NCBI GenBank assembly: GCA_963784425.1
Contig: CAWARM010000003.1
Coordinates: 1-64,000, forward strand
Length of the DNA: 64,000 nt
DNA from: SHZL01 sp963784425
Lineage (GTDB): Bacteria > Pseudomonadota > Gammaproteobacteria > Xanthomonadales > SZUA-36
Direction: 5' to 3'
Part shown: positions 1 to 8,905 of the stretch, piece after piece
How the letters are laid out: every line of letters begins with the position of its first letter
How positions within the stretch are numbered: the first letter of the stretch is position 1
The notes under the pieces: model-generated
Told to the model about the DNA's origin: nothing
What the model saw: the letters and a program-made list of their open reading frames with translations, nothing else
Databases searched by the model: none
Program-made: the position numbers and the translations under genes

Positions 1-327
1 GTCGTAAACCAATGCCGTGACATCCAAGCCACCAATGGATCGCAATTCGCCGAATGCGTCGTTGAATCTATAGGTGCCGCTTTCAGAAACCTCAAAAGTG
101 CTTTGCACATATCCCAGCGATGATTCGGCGCAATCGCTTGTGAACAGCGGGCCAACCGCCGACTCAGTGCCATCAAACACCCCGCTCAGCACCGAACCCG
201 TTGCCCAGGCAGACGCCGAAACCAACAAGGCACCGACCAATGCCAGAGTCGGCATCAAAAGCGGCCGAGCCGAGCCTCGAAGTGCTGGAAACGTGGCTGG
301 ACTCCGTAAGTCTCGGGTGCTGGTCAT
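1..327 (-). CDS. Secreted protein of unknown function, N-terminal part (runs off the left edge)
   Basis: Read from the ATG whose complement is at 325-327, the minus strand stays open for 109 codons to the window edge. An AGGAG ribosome site lies 6 bases upstream of that ATG. The protein starts with a basic stretch, then a hydrophobic core (LALVGALLVSASAWA, about residues 27-42) typical of a Sec signal peptide. The mature part begins TGSVLSGVFDGTESAVG and contains one cysteine; I recognise no family. The gene is divergent from the regulator at 430. The phased TGAAA element at 369-424 lies between them, about 40-55 bp from this start, in the same relative orientation and spacing as the copy upstream of the beta-helix gene at 8999, so this gene is probably a target of the same control. 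The competing plus-strand frames here lack ribosome sites. Confidence 0.6.
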   Translation of the reverse strand, partial: MTSTRDLRSPATFPALRGSARPLLMPTLALVGALLVSASAWATGSVLSGVFDGTESAVGPLFTSDCAESSLGYVQSTFEVSESGTYRFNDAFGELRSIGGLDVTALVYD

Positions 328-368
328 TTTTTGCTCCTGTTAAGCGCTGGTGTGGAGCAATACTCTTC

Positions 369-424
369 CCCCGGCGTGCTGAAAGTCCTTAGAATGCTGT
401 GAAACTTTCTGAAAAGTTATGAAA
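369..424. promoter_or_regulatory. Phased TGAAA operator, copy A
   Basis: CCCCGGC at 369-375 is followed by five half-sites at an exact 10-bp period: TGAAA at 380, TAGAA at 390, and TGAAA at 400, 410 and 420. About 35 of 44 positions match copy B (6003-6059), and about 32 of 44 match the reverse complement of copy C (8906-8960). Tandem half-sites about one helical turn apart are the known binding pattern of OmpR/PhoB-type winged helices, the DNA-binding domain of the adjacent regulator. The element ends 5 bp before the regulator start codon, so binding here could also repress it. Confidence 0.6.
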
Positions 425-429
425 GCCGC

Positions 430-2208
430 ATGACCGAGCCGCAAAAGCAGGATTACGAGTTTGGAGAATTTCGCGTGAATACGGCCAAGCGGCTGCTGTT
501 CAAGGGCGATGGCCAGCCTGCGTCCCTGACCGCAAAAGCCTTCGATGCCCTGCTGTACTTGCTTGAACACCGCGCCGAAGTGCTAAAGAAGGAAGAGTTG
601 ATGAAGGCGATCTGGCCGGGACGAGTGGTCGAGGAAAACAACCTGAATCAGGTCATCTCCACCTTGCGGCGTGTGCTGGGAGAGGCTAAAGGCGAGCACC
701 GCTACATTGTGACCGTGCCAGGACGGGGTTATCGCTTCGTCGCGGAAGTTAATGCTCCACCAGCGCGAACTGAAGGGAACCTGGCGACCACACCCTCCGC
801 AGGCGCTGCCATGGCCATCGCGGTCCTGCCGTTCCTGCCGCTGGTGGAAGAGCACCGCGAGCCGGCACTGGAGCTGGGCATGGCGGACACGCTGATTGCG
901 CGCTTAAGCGGCATTCGAAAATTGATCGTGCGCCCCACAGCCTCGGTGCGAAAGTACGTTGATGTGGAGCAAGACTCGCTACAAGCAGGCCGGGAACTGG
1001 GCGTTGAATCCATCCTGGAAGGCAGTATTCAACGCTGGGGTGACACCATCCGGGTGACCGTACGCTTGATGCAGGTAACAACGGGCGCCGCATTGTGGGC
1101 CGGCACCTTTGATGAGAAATTCTCCAATATTTTTGCAGTGCAAGATGCGATTGCCGAGCGGGTGGTGGCAGCGCTGACCTTGCAACTGGGCCATGCAGAG
1201 AAACAGCACCTGTCCCGGCGGCCAACGGACCAGGCCGAAGTCTATGAGCTGTATTTAAAAGGACGATTTCATTTTTTCCGATTGACTCCACCTGAAATGC
1301 AGACCGGCATTGCCTATTTTAAGCAAGCCATCGCAATTGATCCGGAGTGCGCCCTGGCCTACGTTGGGCTTGCCAGCTCACTGTTCCGCGTGCCTTTGGC
1401 CGGCGAAGTGTCTCCCGGCGAGTATTACCCGAAGGCCAAGGCGGCTGCCCTAAAAGCACTTGAGCTTGATGACACGCTGGCCGAGGGCCATGGCACACTC
1501 GGCTGGATCGCGTTCTGGTATGAGTGGGACTGGATTGCTGCGGAAAATCACTTCAAGCGGGCCCTGACCTTAGACCCGAACGACGCCGAGAGTCATCTTG
1601 GCTATGCTCATTTGCTATCCAACACTGGCCGGCACCGGGAAGCCTTGGCAGAAGTAAAGCGCTCCCGGGAACTCAATCCCCTGCACATGCTGGGTAATGC
1701 CCTCGAAGCTCTGTTTCTGATCCAGGCCGGGCGACTGGAAGAAGCGCTGGAAAGTTTGCACAAGACCCTGGCGCTGGACGAGCGCTTTTGGTTCATTCAC
1801 CTGTATTATTCGGCTATCTATTTTGAGCAGGGGCGATTTGCCGAAGCCGTGGAAGAGGCCAAGCGGGCGCAGACTCTGTCGGGTGGCAATTCAATGTCTA
1901 TGGCAGTCGGCGGCTGTGCGCTGGCTAAATTGGGCAAAGCGAAGGAAGCAAGAGCTATTCTCAAAGAGCTTCTACAGGCGTCCACCCAGCGCTACATACC
2001 GCCCTATCATTTTGCCCTGTTGTACAACGTTCTCGGCGACCAGAAAAAAACCCTGGCCTCGCTGGAACAGGGCATCGAGGATAGAGATCCCAAGATGACC
2101 TTCTTGCAGGTCGATCCGAGGTGGAAAAACCTTAGAGACACACCCAACTTCGCGGACATCGTGCGGCGGGTTGGGCTTTCATTCGCAGCAGCCGGCCCTG
2201 CTGGCTAA
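430..2208 (+). CDS. Soluble CadC-like winged-helix regulator with FlgO/TolB-like and TPR domains
   Basis: This is a 592-residue cytoplasmic transcription regulator. Residues 8-108 form an OmpR/PhoB (Trans_reg_C) winged helix, with the recognition region around NNLNQVISTLRRVLG and the wing VPGRGYRFV. Residues about 120-265 (AIAVLPFLPL to AVQDAIAERVV) match the TolB/FlgO-like domain often found in such regulators. The rest is TPR repeats, for example around residues 285-330, 375-410 and 455-490. There is no transmembrane segment, unlike CadC or ToxR, so the signal is probably sensed in the cytoplasm by the TPR region. The ATG at 430 has no good ribosome site. A TGA at 400 closes the frame upstream and leaves no ATG, GTG or TTG between. 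It overlaps or abuts the beta-helix gene at 2216 and probably heads an operon with it and the transporter at 4960. Confidence 0.85.
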   Translation: MTEPQKQDYEFGEFRVNTAKRLLFKGDGQPASLTAKAFDALLYLLEHRAEVLKKEELMKAIWPGRVVEENNLNQVISTLRRVLGEAKGEHRYIVTVPGRGYRFVAEVNAPPARTEGNLATTPSAGAAMAIAVLPFLPLVEEHREPALELGMADTLIARLSGIRKLIVRPTASVRKYVDVEQDSLQAGRELGVESILEGSIQRWGDTIRVTVRLMQVTTGAALWAGTFDEKFSNIFAVQDAIAERVVAALTLQLGHAEKQHLSRRPTDQAEVYELYLKGRFHFFRLTPPEMQTGIAYFKQAIAIDPECALAYVGLASSLFRVPLAGEVSPGEYYPKAKAAALKALELDDTLAEGHGTLGWIAFWYEWDWIAAENHFKRALTLDPNDAESHLGYAHLLSNTGRHREALAEVKRSRELNPLHMLGNALEALFLIQAGRLEEALESLHKTLALDERFWFIHLYYSAIYFEQGRFAEAVEEAKRAQTLSGGNSMSMAVGGCALAKLGKAKEARAILKELLQASTQRYIPPYHFALLYNVLGDQKKTLASLEQGIEDRDPKMTFLQVDPRWKNLRDTPNFADIVRRVGLSFAAAGPAG

Positions 2209-2215
2209 AGCCCAG

Positions 2216-3619
2216 ATGCTGGTTCTGAACAAGCACATTCGCAAAAGCCTGGCAGAAGCGGCAGGGCCGATCCGGTTTTTGATCGTTCTATCGTTCGCAA
2301 TCGCGTTCGTGCTCGGCGCAGTGGCATCGAATGGAAGCAGTTCGACCAAACTGACTTCGGACGCCTTTATTCCCGTCCGCACGGTGGAAGAACTCGTGGC
2401 TGCGCTGGAACCACGCAATGCGGGTCGGCACATCCGATTGCACAGCGGTGAGTACGCGGTCGATCATCCCTTGACCGTGCCGGATGGTACAGTCTTGGAA
2501 GGCACCGGTGTGATGCAGGTGGAGAACGGATTGCCCCTTGGATTTGAGCCGGGAACCGCCACTACGATTCGCGTAACTTCGGGTTTCGCAGGCGACGTGA
2601 TTACTCTGGGCAACGGCTCCGTGCTGAGCGCCTTGCGCCTGGAGGATCTTAAGACTGAGCCTGGCAGTGCACCGCAACGTTCGGGCAACGTGATCGTGGT
2701 GGGATCGCGCGCTGCCCATGACGTGGTCTCCGCGGAAATCCGCGATTGCGAAGTCACCAATCCCAATCCCATGGGCGTGGCTTTGGACGGCCCGATCGGG
2801 CACGACCTCGTGGTGTTAACCCGCAACCTCGCAAGGCAAGATGACCCGCCACCGCACGAGGGCGCGGCAATCACGGTGCGCATGGAGCGATCCATCCTGA
2901 GGGCAAATGGCGGGGGCGGCGCGGTGTTCATCATCAATTTTGCAGCGCACGGTAAAGTGTCCGTGGTGCTTGATGGCAACGTACTCGAGGGCGCCTTAAA
3001 TGTTGCCGGCGGTACCAGCCGACCCGACCTGGTGACCGGCGCCGAAGCCGTGTTCGAGTCACGTAATAACCTCTACGCACTGCGTCCCGGAGGATACGAT
3101 GCCATTGCCTGGCGGGTCTACGGTGGTAGCAGCTCGCATGTTCCCGGCTTGGCCTCTCCCGGATCCAGCTTCAATGTTGCACATATAATCTCAGACCATG
3201 ACCGCATAATCGGCTTCAAGGTCGGCATCCGGGCCACCGGTGGGCGGCGCTGGCAGAGCGCATCTGGACCACTCAAGGACAACCGCCTGGAGTTGGAACT
3301 GCGGGGTACGCAGATCCAGACCGAGGGCGAAGGTGCAGCCGATCTTGTTTTGCAAGGCGCGATGTCGGATTTGGAATTCGATGACAACCGTGAATTCCCG
3401 GCAGGAGACCGAAACGTCCTCCGTGTGCTTATGCACGGTGTGACCGGGAGTTCCGCTCCGCGTGCTAACACCTATGCTGATGTGTTTGGGCCTGAGCTTG
3501 AGAGCAATCGTGGCAGCGGCAACCGGCTTGAATTTGCCGGTAGCCTCGCCGGGTTTGAACAGTCGAACACGGGCATTACACCAGCGCCACCTGCGGAGTT
3601 TTTCCTGGACCAGCCATGA
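2216..3619 (+). CDS. Exported right-handed beta-helix protein, paralogue 1
   Basis: This 467-residue protein is paralogous to the products at 3616 and 8999. All three share the order: an N-terminal EELVAAL/AGRHIRL segment, TVPDGTVLEG, GFEPGT-TTI, GDVITLGNG, a DPPPHEGA loop and a conserved C-terminal PPAEFFLDQP. Short repeated hydrophobic strands separated by Asn/Gly turns suggest a pectate-lyase-like parallel beta-helix; this is inference and I see no enzyme active site. I chose the ATG at 2216, 8 bases after the regulator stop. A TTG at 2171 in the same frame would overlap the regulator. Residues about 18-37 (IRFLIVLSFAIAFVLGAVAS) form a signal peptide or membrane anchor. It overlaps the next paralogue by the 4-base pattern ATGA, which supports translational coupling. 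Confidence 0.75.
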   Translation: MLVLNKHIRKSLAEAAGPIRFLIVLSFAIAFVLGAVASNGSSSTKLTSDAFIPVRTVEELVAALEPRNAGRHIRLHSGEYAVDHPLTVPDGTVLEGTGVMQVENGLPLGFEPGTATTIRVTSGFAGDVITLGNGSVLSALRLEDLKTEPGSAPQRSGNVIVVGSRAAHDVVSAEIRDCEVTNPNPMGVALDGPIGHDLVVLTRNLARQDDPPPHEGAAITVRMERSILRANGGGGAVFIINFAAHGKVSVVLDGNVLEGALNVAGGTSRPDLVTGAEAVFESRNNLYALRPGGYDAIAWRVYGGSSSHVPGLASPGSSFNVAHIISDHDRIIGFKVGIRATGGRRWQSASGPLKDNRLELELRGTQIQTEGEGAADLVLQGAMSDLEFDDNREFPAGDRNVLRVLMHGVTGSSAPRANTYADVFGPELESNRGSGNRLEFAGSLAGFEQSNTGITPAPPAEFFLDQP

Positions 3620-4944
3620 GTAGAACCCTGCTCGCGCTCGGAATAGCAACCCTGTGCGGATCTGGCCTGGCGGAAGGTAGTCCTGACGAGGTGATCCAGG
3701 TCAGCTCCAGCCAGGAACTGGTCGCAGCACTGCAACAGCAAGGTAGCGGCCGGCACATTCGCCTGCTCGCCGGCGACTATCCCGTCACGGTCCACTGGCG
3801 GTGCCGGATGGAACCACCCTCGAAGGTGCTGGCATCATGCGCACGGAGAGCGGACTGCCGGTTGAATTCGAACCGGGCACTGCGACGACGATCCGTGTCG
3901 CTAGCGAGTTTCGAAGGCGACCTGCTGACCCTGGGAAATGGTGTGACCATTAGCGGCTTGCGGCTGGAGGATCTGAAAACAGCACCTGACAGTTCACCGC
4001 AACGAGCGGGCAATGTGGTCGTTGTGTCATCGCGCGCTCCCAACGATTCGCTCTCAGCAGAAATCCGCAATTGCGAGATCATCAATCCCAACAACTCCGC
4101 CGCGTTGATGGATGGCCCAGGCGGGCACGGTCTGGCCGTGCTGACGCGCAATCCCGCGAGGGGAGACCTCCCACCGCCACACGAAGGCGCGAAAATCGCC
4201 GTCCGGATGGAAAAATCCATAGTGCGTACGGACGGCTCGGGTAGCGCCTTATTTGCAATGAACTTTGCAGCACACGGAAACTGTCAGTGGAATTGGCAGG
4301 CAATCATATCGAAGGGGGATTGGACCTTGCCGGTGGCGTCAGCCGGCCAGACCTGGTAACCGGCGCAGAGTCGTTGCTCGAATCGCGCAACAACCTTTAC
4401 GTGTGGCCGGGCCGGAATGTAAGCTGGTCATGCCTGGTGGGTCTATGGTGGCAGCACCGCGCCCTCCCCGGTCTGTCTGCTCCGGGGGCAAGCAATAACC
4501 ACCTGCGCGATCTTTTCGGTCAATGACCGCATCGAGGGCTTCAAAATTGGAATTTGCGCAGTTGCCGCCCGGCGGTGGTTAAACTGGTCAGGCCCGGTAT
4601 CCGACAACCGCCTCGAACTGGAGCTGGATGGCATGCGCATCCGGACTGAGGGTGAAGGGGCGGCTGATCTCGTGTTGCAAGGCGCACTGTCGGAACCTGA
4701 GTCGAGTGACAGCCCGGAATTCTCGGTTGGTGACCGGAACACCCTTAGCGTACTGGTCCACAATTTAACTGGCAGCGGCTCGCCGCGTGAGAACCTCTAC
4801 GCCAATGTGTCCGGTCCGGTACTGGAATCAAATCAAGGTAGCCATAACCGGCTCGAATTCAGTGGCAGCCTCGAGGAATTCACACGATCAAACCCGGGAT
4901 TTTCGCCTGCACCGCCTGCAGAATACTTTCTGGATAAGCCATGA
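3616..4944 (+). pseudogene. Frameshifted beta-helix paralogue 2
   Basis: A second tandem copy of the beta-helix family. The start (MSRTLLALGIATLCGSGLAEG, signal peptide) and end (PPAEYFLDKP) are intact and in the same frame, but the reading frame is broken several times. Family sequence moves to another frame near 3790 and returns near 3910, where there is an extra T in a TTT run. It shifts again near 4281, probably a missing C. It returns to the first frame between about 4402 and 4432, after an in-frame TAA at 4420. Family-like sequence in a second frame recurs around 4455-4500. The first frame stops at 4359. Both neighbours are intact, so this looks like a decayed duplicate, although clustered assembly indels cannot be excluded. 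Copying from paralogue 1 is evident along the whole length. Confidence 0.75.
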
Positions 4945-4959
4945 AGATGGCCTTTCTGC

Positions 4960-5853
4960 GTGGTTGAAGCCTTCTTAAAGGTGGTTCTGCCGATAGCCCT
5001 GGTGGTGATGATGTTCGGCATGGGGTTGCAGTTGACAGGGGGTGATTTCTTGCGCCTCGCCCGTTTTCCCAAGGCGGTCCTGGCGGGACTGCTGGCCCAG
5101 CTGATCCTGTTACCAACCATCGCGTTTTTGCTGGTGCATTTCCTGTCCTTGCCGCTGGCGATTTCCGCCGGAATCGTAATACTGGCGGCTTGTCCCGGGG
5201 GTGTTGCTTCCAATGCTTACGCCTTCCTGGCGCGTGCGGACGTGGCCCTTTCGGTGACCCTGACAGCGCTCTCCAGCGTAATAGCGCTCGTGAGTGTGCC
5301 GCTCATTGTTGCCATGGGGCTGGAAATTATCCAGCTGAGCACCGCAGAAGTCAGCCATCGGGGCGCCATTGAGTTACCGCTCCGCGCCACCTTCCAGCAA
5401 CTTTTCACAGTCATCCTGCTGCCTTTGTCAGCTGGAATGCTCGTGCGCAGATTTGCACAACGCATAGCGCTGAAGGCTGCGCGCTTTCTGGCAGTGGTGA
5501 GCATGGTTGTCCTGGTAGTCCTGCTGATGGGCGCATTCATCGTAGGATTTGATTTTCTGGTGAATAATTTTGCGCTGATACTGCCAGTCTTACTGGCCCT
5601 GAATCTTGCTTCAATGCTGGGTGGCTACTTACTTGCGCGAGTGTTTGGGTTGGTCACAAGTCAGCGGCTAACTATCACCATCGACACCGGAATCCATAAC
5701 GTGGGGCTGGGCATATTGCTAGCGCTGAATGTTTTGCAGCAACCGGACTGGATCGTCGCACCCGCCGTGTACAGCATTGTGATGATGTTGAGCGCCTTCT
5801 CCTTTATCGCCGGCCTGAGGCTACAGCGTGGTAGCTACCCCCAGCAACCCTGA
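4960..5853 (+). CDS. BASS (bile acid:sodium symporter)-family transporter
   Basis: A 297-residue inner-membrane protein with about nine or ten hydrophobic helices and no signal peptide beyond the first helix. The pattern VLPIALVVMMFGMGLQLT at the N-terminus, ACPGGVASN at about 74-82 and TIDTGIHNVGLG near residue 245 are characteristic of the SBF/BASS superfamily, whose members carry bile acids, pyruvate or other organic anions with sodium. The substrate cannot be told from sequence. The start is a GTG, 15 bases after the broken beta-helix gene, so it is most likely the last gene of the operon that begins with the regulator. It would supply the inner-membrane uptake step for whatever this locus handles. 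Confidence 0.8.
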   Translation: MVEAFLKVVLPIALVVMMFGMGLQLTGGDFLRLARFPKAVLAGLLAQLILLPTIAFLLVHFLSLPLAISAGIVILAACPGGVASNAYAFLARADVALSVTLTALSSVIALVSVPLIVAMGLEIIQLSTAEVSHRGAIELPLRATFQQLFTVILLPLSAGMLVRRFAQRIALKAARFLAVVSMVVLVVLLMGAFIVGFDFLVNNFALILPVLLALNLASMLGGYLLARVFGLVTSQRLTITIDTGIHNVGLGILLALNVLQQPDWIVAPAVYSIVMMLSAFSFIAGLRLQRGSYPQQP

Positions 5854-5893
5854 CCTGACGGGCTTCTGACGGCACTATGGCGGGTAAAAACCT

Positions 5894-5940
5894 CAGAGCC
5901 TTGCCGGCGCAGGCGCTTGGGTAGCGCCGGCAAGACTCTG
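5894..5940 (+). terminator. Stem-loop after the transporter gene
   Basis: CAGAG-C-CTTGCCGGCGC at 5894-5910 pairs with GCGCCGGCAAG-A-CTCTG at 5924-5940, giving 16 pairs and one mismatch around a 13-base loop. It lies 40 bp after the transporter stop codon. No T-run follows, so it is a weak intrinsic terminator at best or an RNA-stabilising hairpin. The rest of 5854-6170 holds operator copy B and the leader of the TonB receptor gene. Confidence 0.5.
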
Positions 5941-6002
5941 GGCAAGAAAAGTCCTTAATCGATAATTGGGCGTCTGCAGTTCCTGTTGGAAGGAATGTTC
6001 CG

Positions 6003-6059
6003 CCCCGGCAGGCATGAAAATCTTTAGAAAGCTGTGAATTCTCCTGAATATTTATGAAA
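6003..6059. promoter_or_regulatory. Phased TGAAA operator, copy B
   Basis: CCCCGGC at 6003-6009 is followed by half-sites at a 10-bp period: TGAAA at 6015, TAGAA at 6025, TGAAT at 6035 and 6045, and TGAAA at 6055. It is the closest relative of copy A. It lies 112 bp upstream of the TonB receptor ATG. Its orientation towards that gene is opposite to that of copies A and C towards their presumed targets. Confidence 0.6.
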
Positions 6060-6066
6060 TTTTGTG

Positions 6067-6101
6067 GCCTGCCGACTGAGCCCTCGACATTCGGTCGGCA
6101 A
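6067..6101. promoter_or_regulatory. Inverted repeat in the TonB receptor leader
   Basis: GGCCTGCCGAC at 6067-6077 is mirrored by GTCGGCAAGGCC at about 6094-6105, with one bulged base. It falls between operator copy B and the start codon, so it may be a hairpin in the mRNA leader or a second protein-binding site. I see no convincing sigma-70 promoter next to it. Confidence 0.35.
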
Positions 6102-6170
6102 GGCCATAGTCTAGATTCTGTCCCCTGACAAGTAGCTCGATATGCGATATCAGCTTTGGGAAGGTTTGCA

Positions 6171-8297
6171 ATGATCCCCCGCTGCACCCAGCGCGGCGTG
6201 ACCAGACGCGCCGGATGGCTGGTGGGTCTGTCAGTTACGGGTTCCTTGCTTTCATCGACTGCGTTTTCCCAGGCTCCCCTTGAAGCAGGGGCAGAGAACA
6301 ACCTGCTTGAGGAAGTTATTGTCACCGCGCGAAAAATCGAAGAGAGCGTGCAGGACATACCCATGAGTGTGCAGGTTTTATCCAAAGACCTTCTTGAAAA
6401 GGTGGATGTGACCCGCTTGTACGAGCTGCAGTTCAATATCCCCGGCCTGGTGGTCAATGACATCGGCATGTTTGGCGCGGGCTTTTCGCTGCGCGGCATA
6501 GCCGACCAGCTTGGCTTGAGCATGACCGTCGCCACGCACCTGAACGGCGTCTATCTGGGCAACTCCAACCTGGCGATAGCCCGCTTGTTTGACCTGGAGC
6601 GCGTCGAGGTCCTCAAGGGACCGCAGGGAACCCTGTACGGGCGCAATTCTACTGGCGGGTCGATCAACTTCATTACGCGCGCACCAGAGGACGAATTCAG
6701 TGCGGAAATCGAAGCTGCCTATGGCAGCTTCGATACGGCCCGGACGGAGGGTTACATCAATGTCCCTTTTGATAAATCCGCCCTGCGCCTGGCCTTCATT
6801 GGATCGGAAGGCGACGGCTATATCAGCAACTCGGTCGACGACCGGAAGTTTGCCGAGAGCGATTTTTGGGGGCTGAGAGGAACTCTGCTAATCAACCCGT
6901 CCGACAAACTCCAGTTCGATATCATGGCGCAGCACGTGCGGGACGATGGCGCAAGCGGCGATCTGTGGGACCCGTGGCCTAGGTTCCTGCCCGACCCGGA
7001 TGACATCTGGCTGACCAGGGTGACCTTGCCCAACCCTTACCTCGTCACGGAAAACGACACGGTCAGCATAAATGCCCAGTACGATCTGGGCTTTGCGCAA
7101 TTGCATTCCATTACGGGCTATGCGCACAGCCGGATCAATGGCCTGGATGATTGTGCCGGCTCGCCGATACTGGCCGGATGCTCACGCGGCGTGAACCCCC
7201 TGACCTATGATCAGTGGAGCCAGGAAATTCAGCTCATCTCGAATACAGATGGCGCGTTCGACTGGCTGGTGGGAGCGAATTTTTTTAGCAGCGAAGAATC
7301 CAGCAAATTTCACCTCAGCGTACCTTTTTTTGGCCCGGCGCCACTGAACGATGCATCATCCACAGAAGAAGAAACTGCCTACGCTGGCTTTGGCCAGGCG
7401 ACCTGGCAAATTGCGCCGCTTTGGGGCATTACTGGCGGCCTGCGATTTAGCCATGAGAGGAACCGCGTCTCGAGCGTTGGTGTCGGGGTGGAAGATAACC
7501 ATACCCTGACCGTCGCCGAAGACGACTGGAGCCATGTATCCTGGCGTATCGACCTGGAACATTCGGTCAGCGAAAACCTGATGTTGTATGCAGGCGTTTC
7601 CACAGGATTCAAAAGTGGTGGCATTACCACGGACTTGCTCCCCGATGGGCAGTACGACAGTTTTGGGCCGGAAAACCTGACCGCCTTTGAACTTGGAGCG
7701 AAGTCCCGGTCGGCGGATCGGCGATTGACATTTAACGGGTCTGCGTTCTACTACGACTTCAGGGATTTGCAGGTTGCAACTACCATGTTTACGGAGGAGG
7801 GCCTGATCACAGACGTCCAAAACGCCGGAAAGGCCGAAGTGTATGGCCTGGACCTTGATGGATCGTTTGCGATCTCCGACTCGCTGACATTGTCTTCGGG
7901 TGTAGTGTGGTTGCCCAAGCGGGAATTTGTTGAATTCTGGAACGACCCCGGCAGTGACCCGCTTACCGGCAACGATCTCATCCGCGCCCCCGAATGGTCT
8001 GGTACTTCGGCAATCAGCTATGAGCTTCCGTGGCAGGGCTACGGCATCTTTTCCGCGCGCCTTGAGTACAACTACCGATCGCAGGTTTTTTTCACCAAGG
8101 AGAACAGCCCCCTGTTCGAACAGAAAGGCTTTGGCCTGCTGAATGTGTTCCTGCGTTTCGAGAGCAGCAGCGGCAAGTGGTATGTGTTCGCGACAGGACG
8201 TAATCTGACTGACCAGCCATACTTCAACCAGATCCTGATCCAATCCGCTCCCGGCTATCCCGCGAACTACGAAGTGGGTTTTGGACTGCGTTTCTGA
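6171..8297 (+). CDS. TonB-dependent outer-membrane receptor
   Basis: A 708-residue outer-membrane active-transport receptor. I chose the ATG at 6171 because GGGAAGG lies 6 bases upstream; a TTG at 6156 is in frame but poorly placed. Residues 1-35 are a signal peptide ending near AFSQA. The TonB box EEVIVTARK is at about residues 47-55. The plug domain follows (VEVLKGPQGTLYGRNSTGG near residues 144-162), then the 22-strand barrel, and the protein ends in the aromatic residue expected for BAM insertion (GFGLRF). The family resembles the large, poorly characterised Sphingomonas/marine receptors often tied to aromatic or terpenoid substrates rather than a known siderophore receptor. It lies downstream of operator copy B and is followed after 6 bp by the LOG gene, so the two are probably co-transcribed. 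Confidence 0.9.
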   Translation: MIPRCTQRGVTRRAGWLVGLSVTGSLLSSTAFSQAPLEAGAENNLLEEVIVTARKIEESVQDIPMSVQVLSKDLLEKVDVTRLYELQFNIPGLVVNDIGMFGAGFSLRGIADQLGLSMTVATHLNGVYLGNSNLAIARLFDLERVEVLKGPQGTLYGRNSTGGSINFITRAPEDEFSAEIEAAYGSFDTARTEGYINVPFDKSALRLAFIGSEGDGYISNSVDDRKFAESDFWGLRGTLLINPSDKLQFDIMAQHVRDDGASGDLWDPWPRFLPDPDDIWLTRVTLPNPYLVTENDTVSINAQYDLGFAQLHSITGYAHSRINGLDDCAGSPILAGCSRGVNPLTYDQWSQEIQLISNTDGAFDWLVGANFFSSEESSKFHLSVPFFGPAPLNDASSTEEETAYAGFGQATWQIAPLWGITGGLRFSHERNRVSSVGVGVEDNHTLTVAEDDWSHVSWRIDLEHSVSENLMLYAGVSTGFKSGGITTDLLPDGQYDSFGPENLTAFELGAKSRSADRRLTFNGSAFYYDFRDLQVATTMFTEEGLITDVQNAGKAEVYGLDLDGSFAISDSLTLSSGVVWLPKREFVEFWNDPGSDPLTGNDLIRAPEWSGTSAISYELPWQGYGIFSARLEYNYRSQVFFTKENSPLFEQKGFGLLNVFLRFESSSGKWYVFATGRNLTDQPYFNQILIQSAPGYPANYEVGFGLRF

Positions 8298-8303
8298 GAA
8301 AGC

Positions 8304-8885
8304 ATGCCTTCTATCTGCGTCTATTGCGGTTCAAGCCCAGGCAAGTCGCCGGAATATTTCGCTGCTGCCCGCGAGTTGGGGCAGGAACTGGTCAAGCGGG
8401 GGCTGGGCCTGGTTTACGGCGGAGCCAGCGTGGGCGTGATGGGCGCGGTCGCTGATGCGGTGTTGCAGGCAGGGGGGAAAGCCGTCGGTGTCATCCCGAA
8501 GAACCTGGCCCAGAAGGAAATTGCCCACCAGCAGCTGGATGAATTGTTCGTGGTGGACTCCATGCACGAACGCAAGGCCATGATGGCTGATCTTTCCGAC
8601 GGTTTCATAGCATTGCCGGGTGGCTGGGGAACCCTGGAGGAAATTTTCGAGGCATTGACCTGGGCGCAACTCGGGCTGCACCTCAAGCCTTGCGGCTTGC
8701 TCAACGTGGCCGGCTATTACGACCACCTGGGAGCCTTTCTGGAACACGCCGTGCAGCAGCGGTTTGTGCGCGAGGAATACCGCCCCATGATGATGATCGA
8801 AAATGAGGCGTCCAAGCTGCTGGATCGATTTGCGAGTTACCAACCGCCTTTGGTCAAGAAGTGGATAAGCGCAGAAGAAACCTGA
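8304..8885 (+). CDS. LOG-family nucleoside 5'-monophosphate phosphoribohydrolase
   Basis: A 193-residue cytoplasmic protein of the LOG/TIGR00730 (lysine-decarboxylase-like fold) family. The family signature PGGWGTLEE is at residues 105-113, and the preceding basic motif MHERKAMM starts at 88. Bacterial and plant LOG enzymes cleave cytokinin riboside monophosphates or AMP to the free base and ribose 5-phosphate. Which nucleotide is used here cannot be read from sequence. The length matches the family. It starts 6 bp after the receptor stop codon, so it is translationally linked to a transport gene, which is an unusual partner and hints that the imported substrate or a nucleotide derivative is processed. 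Confidence 0.85.
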   Translation: MPSICVYCGSSPGKSPEYFAAARELGQELVKRGLGLVYGGASVGVMGAVADAVLQAGGKAVGVIPKNLAQKEIAHQQLDELFVVDSMHERKAMMADLSDGFIALPGGWGTLEEIFEALTWAQLGLHLKPCGLLNVAGYYDHLGAFLEHAVQQRFVREEYRPMMMIENEASKLLDRFASYQPPLVKKWISAEET

Positions 8886-8905
8886 GACGCCCGGCGCGTG
8901 AGCGC

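Noticed and set aside
74..343. Plus-strand frame at the left edge
   Set aside because: The minus strand has a signal peptide and a ribosome site, the plus strand neither.
5804..6535. 243-codon minus-strand frame over the receptor leader
   Set aside because: It crosses the operator and the start of the TonB receptor; the composition is not protein-like.
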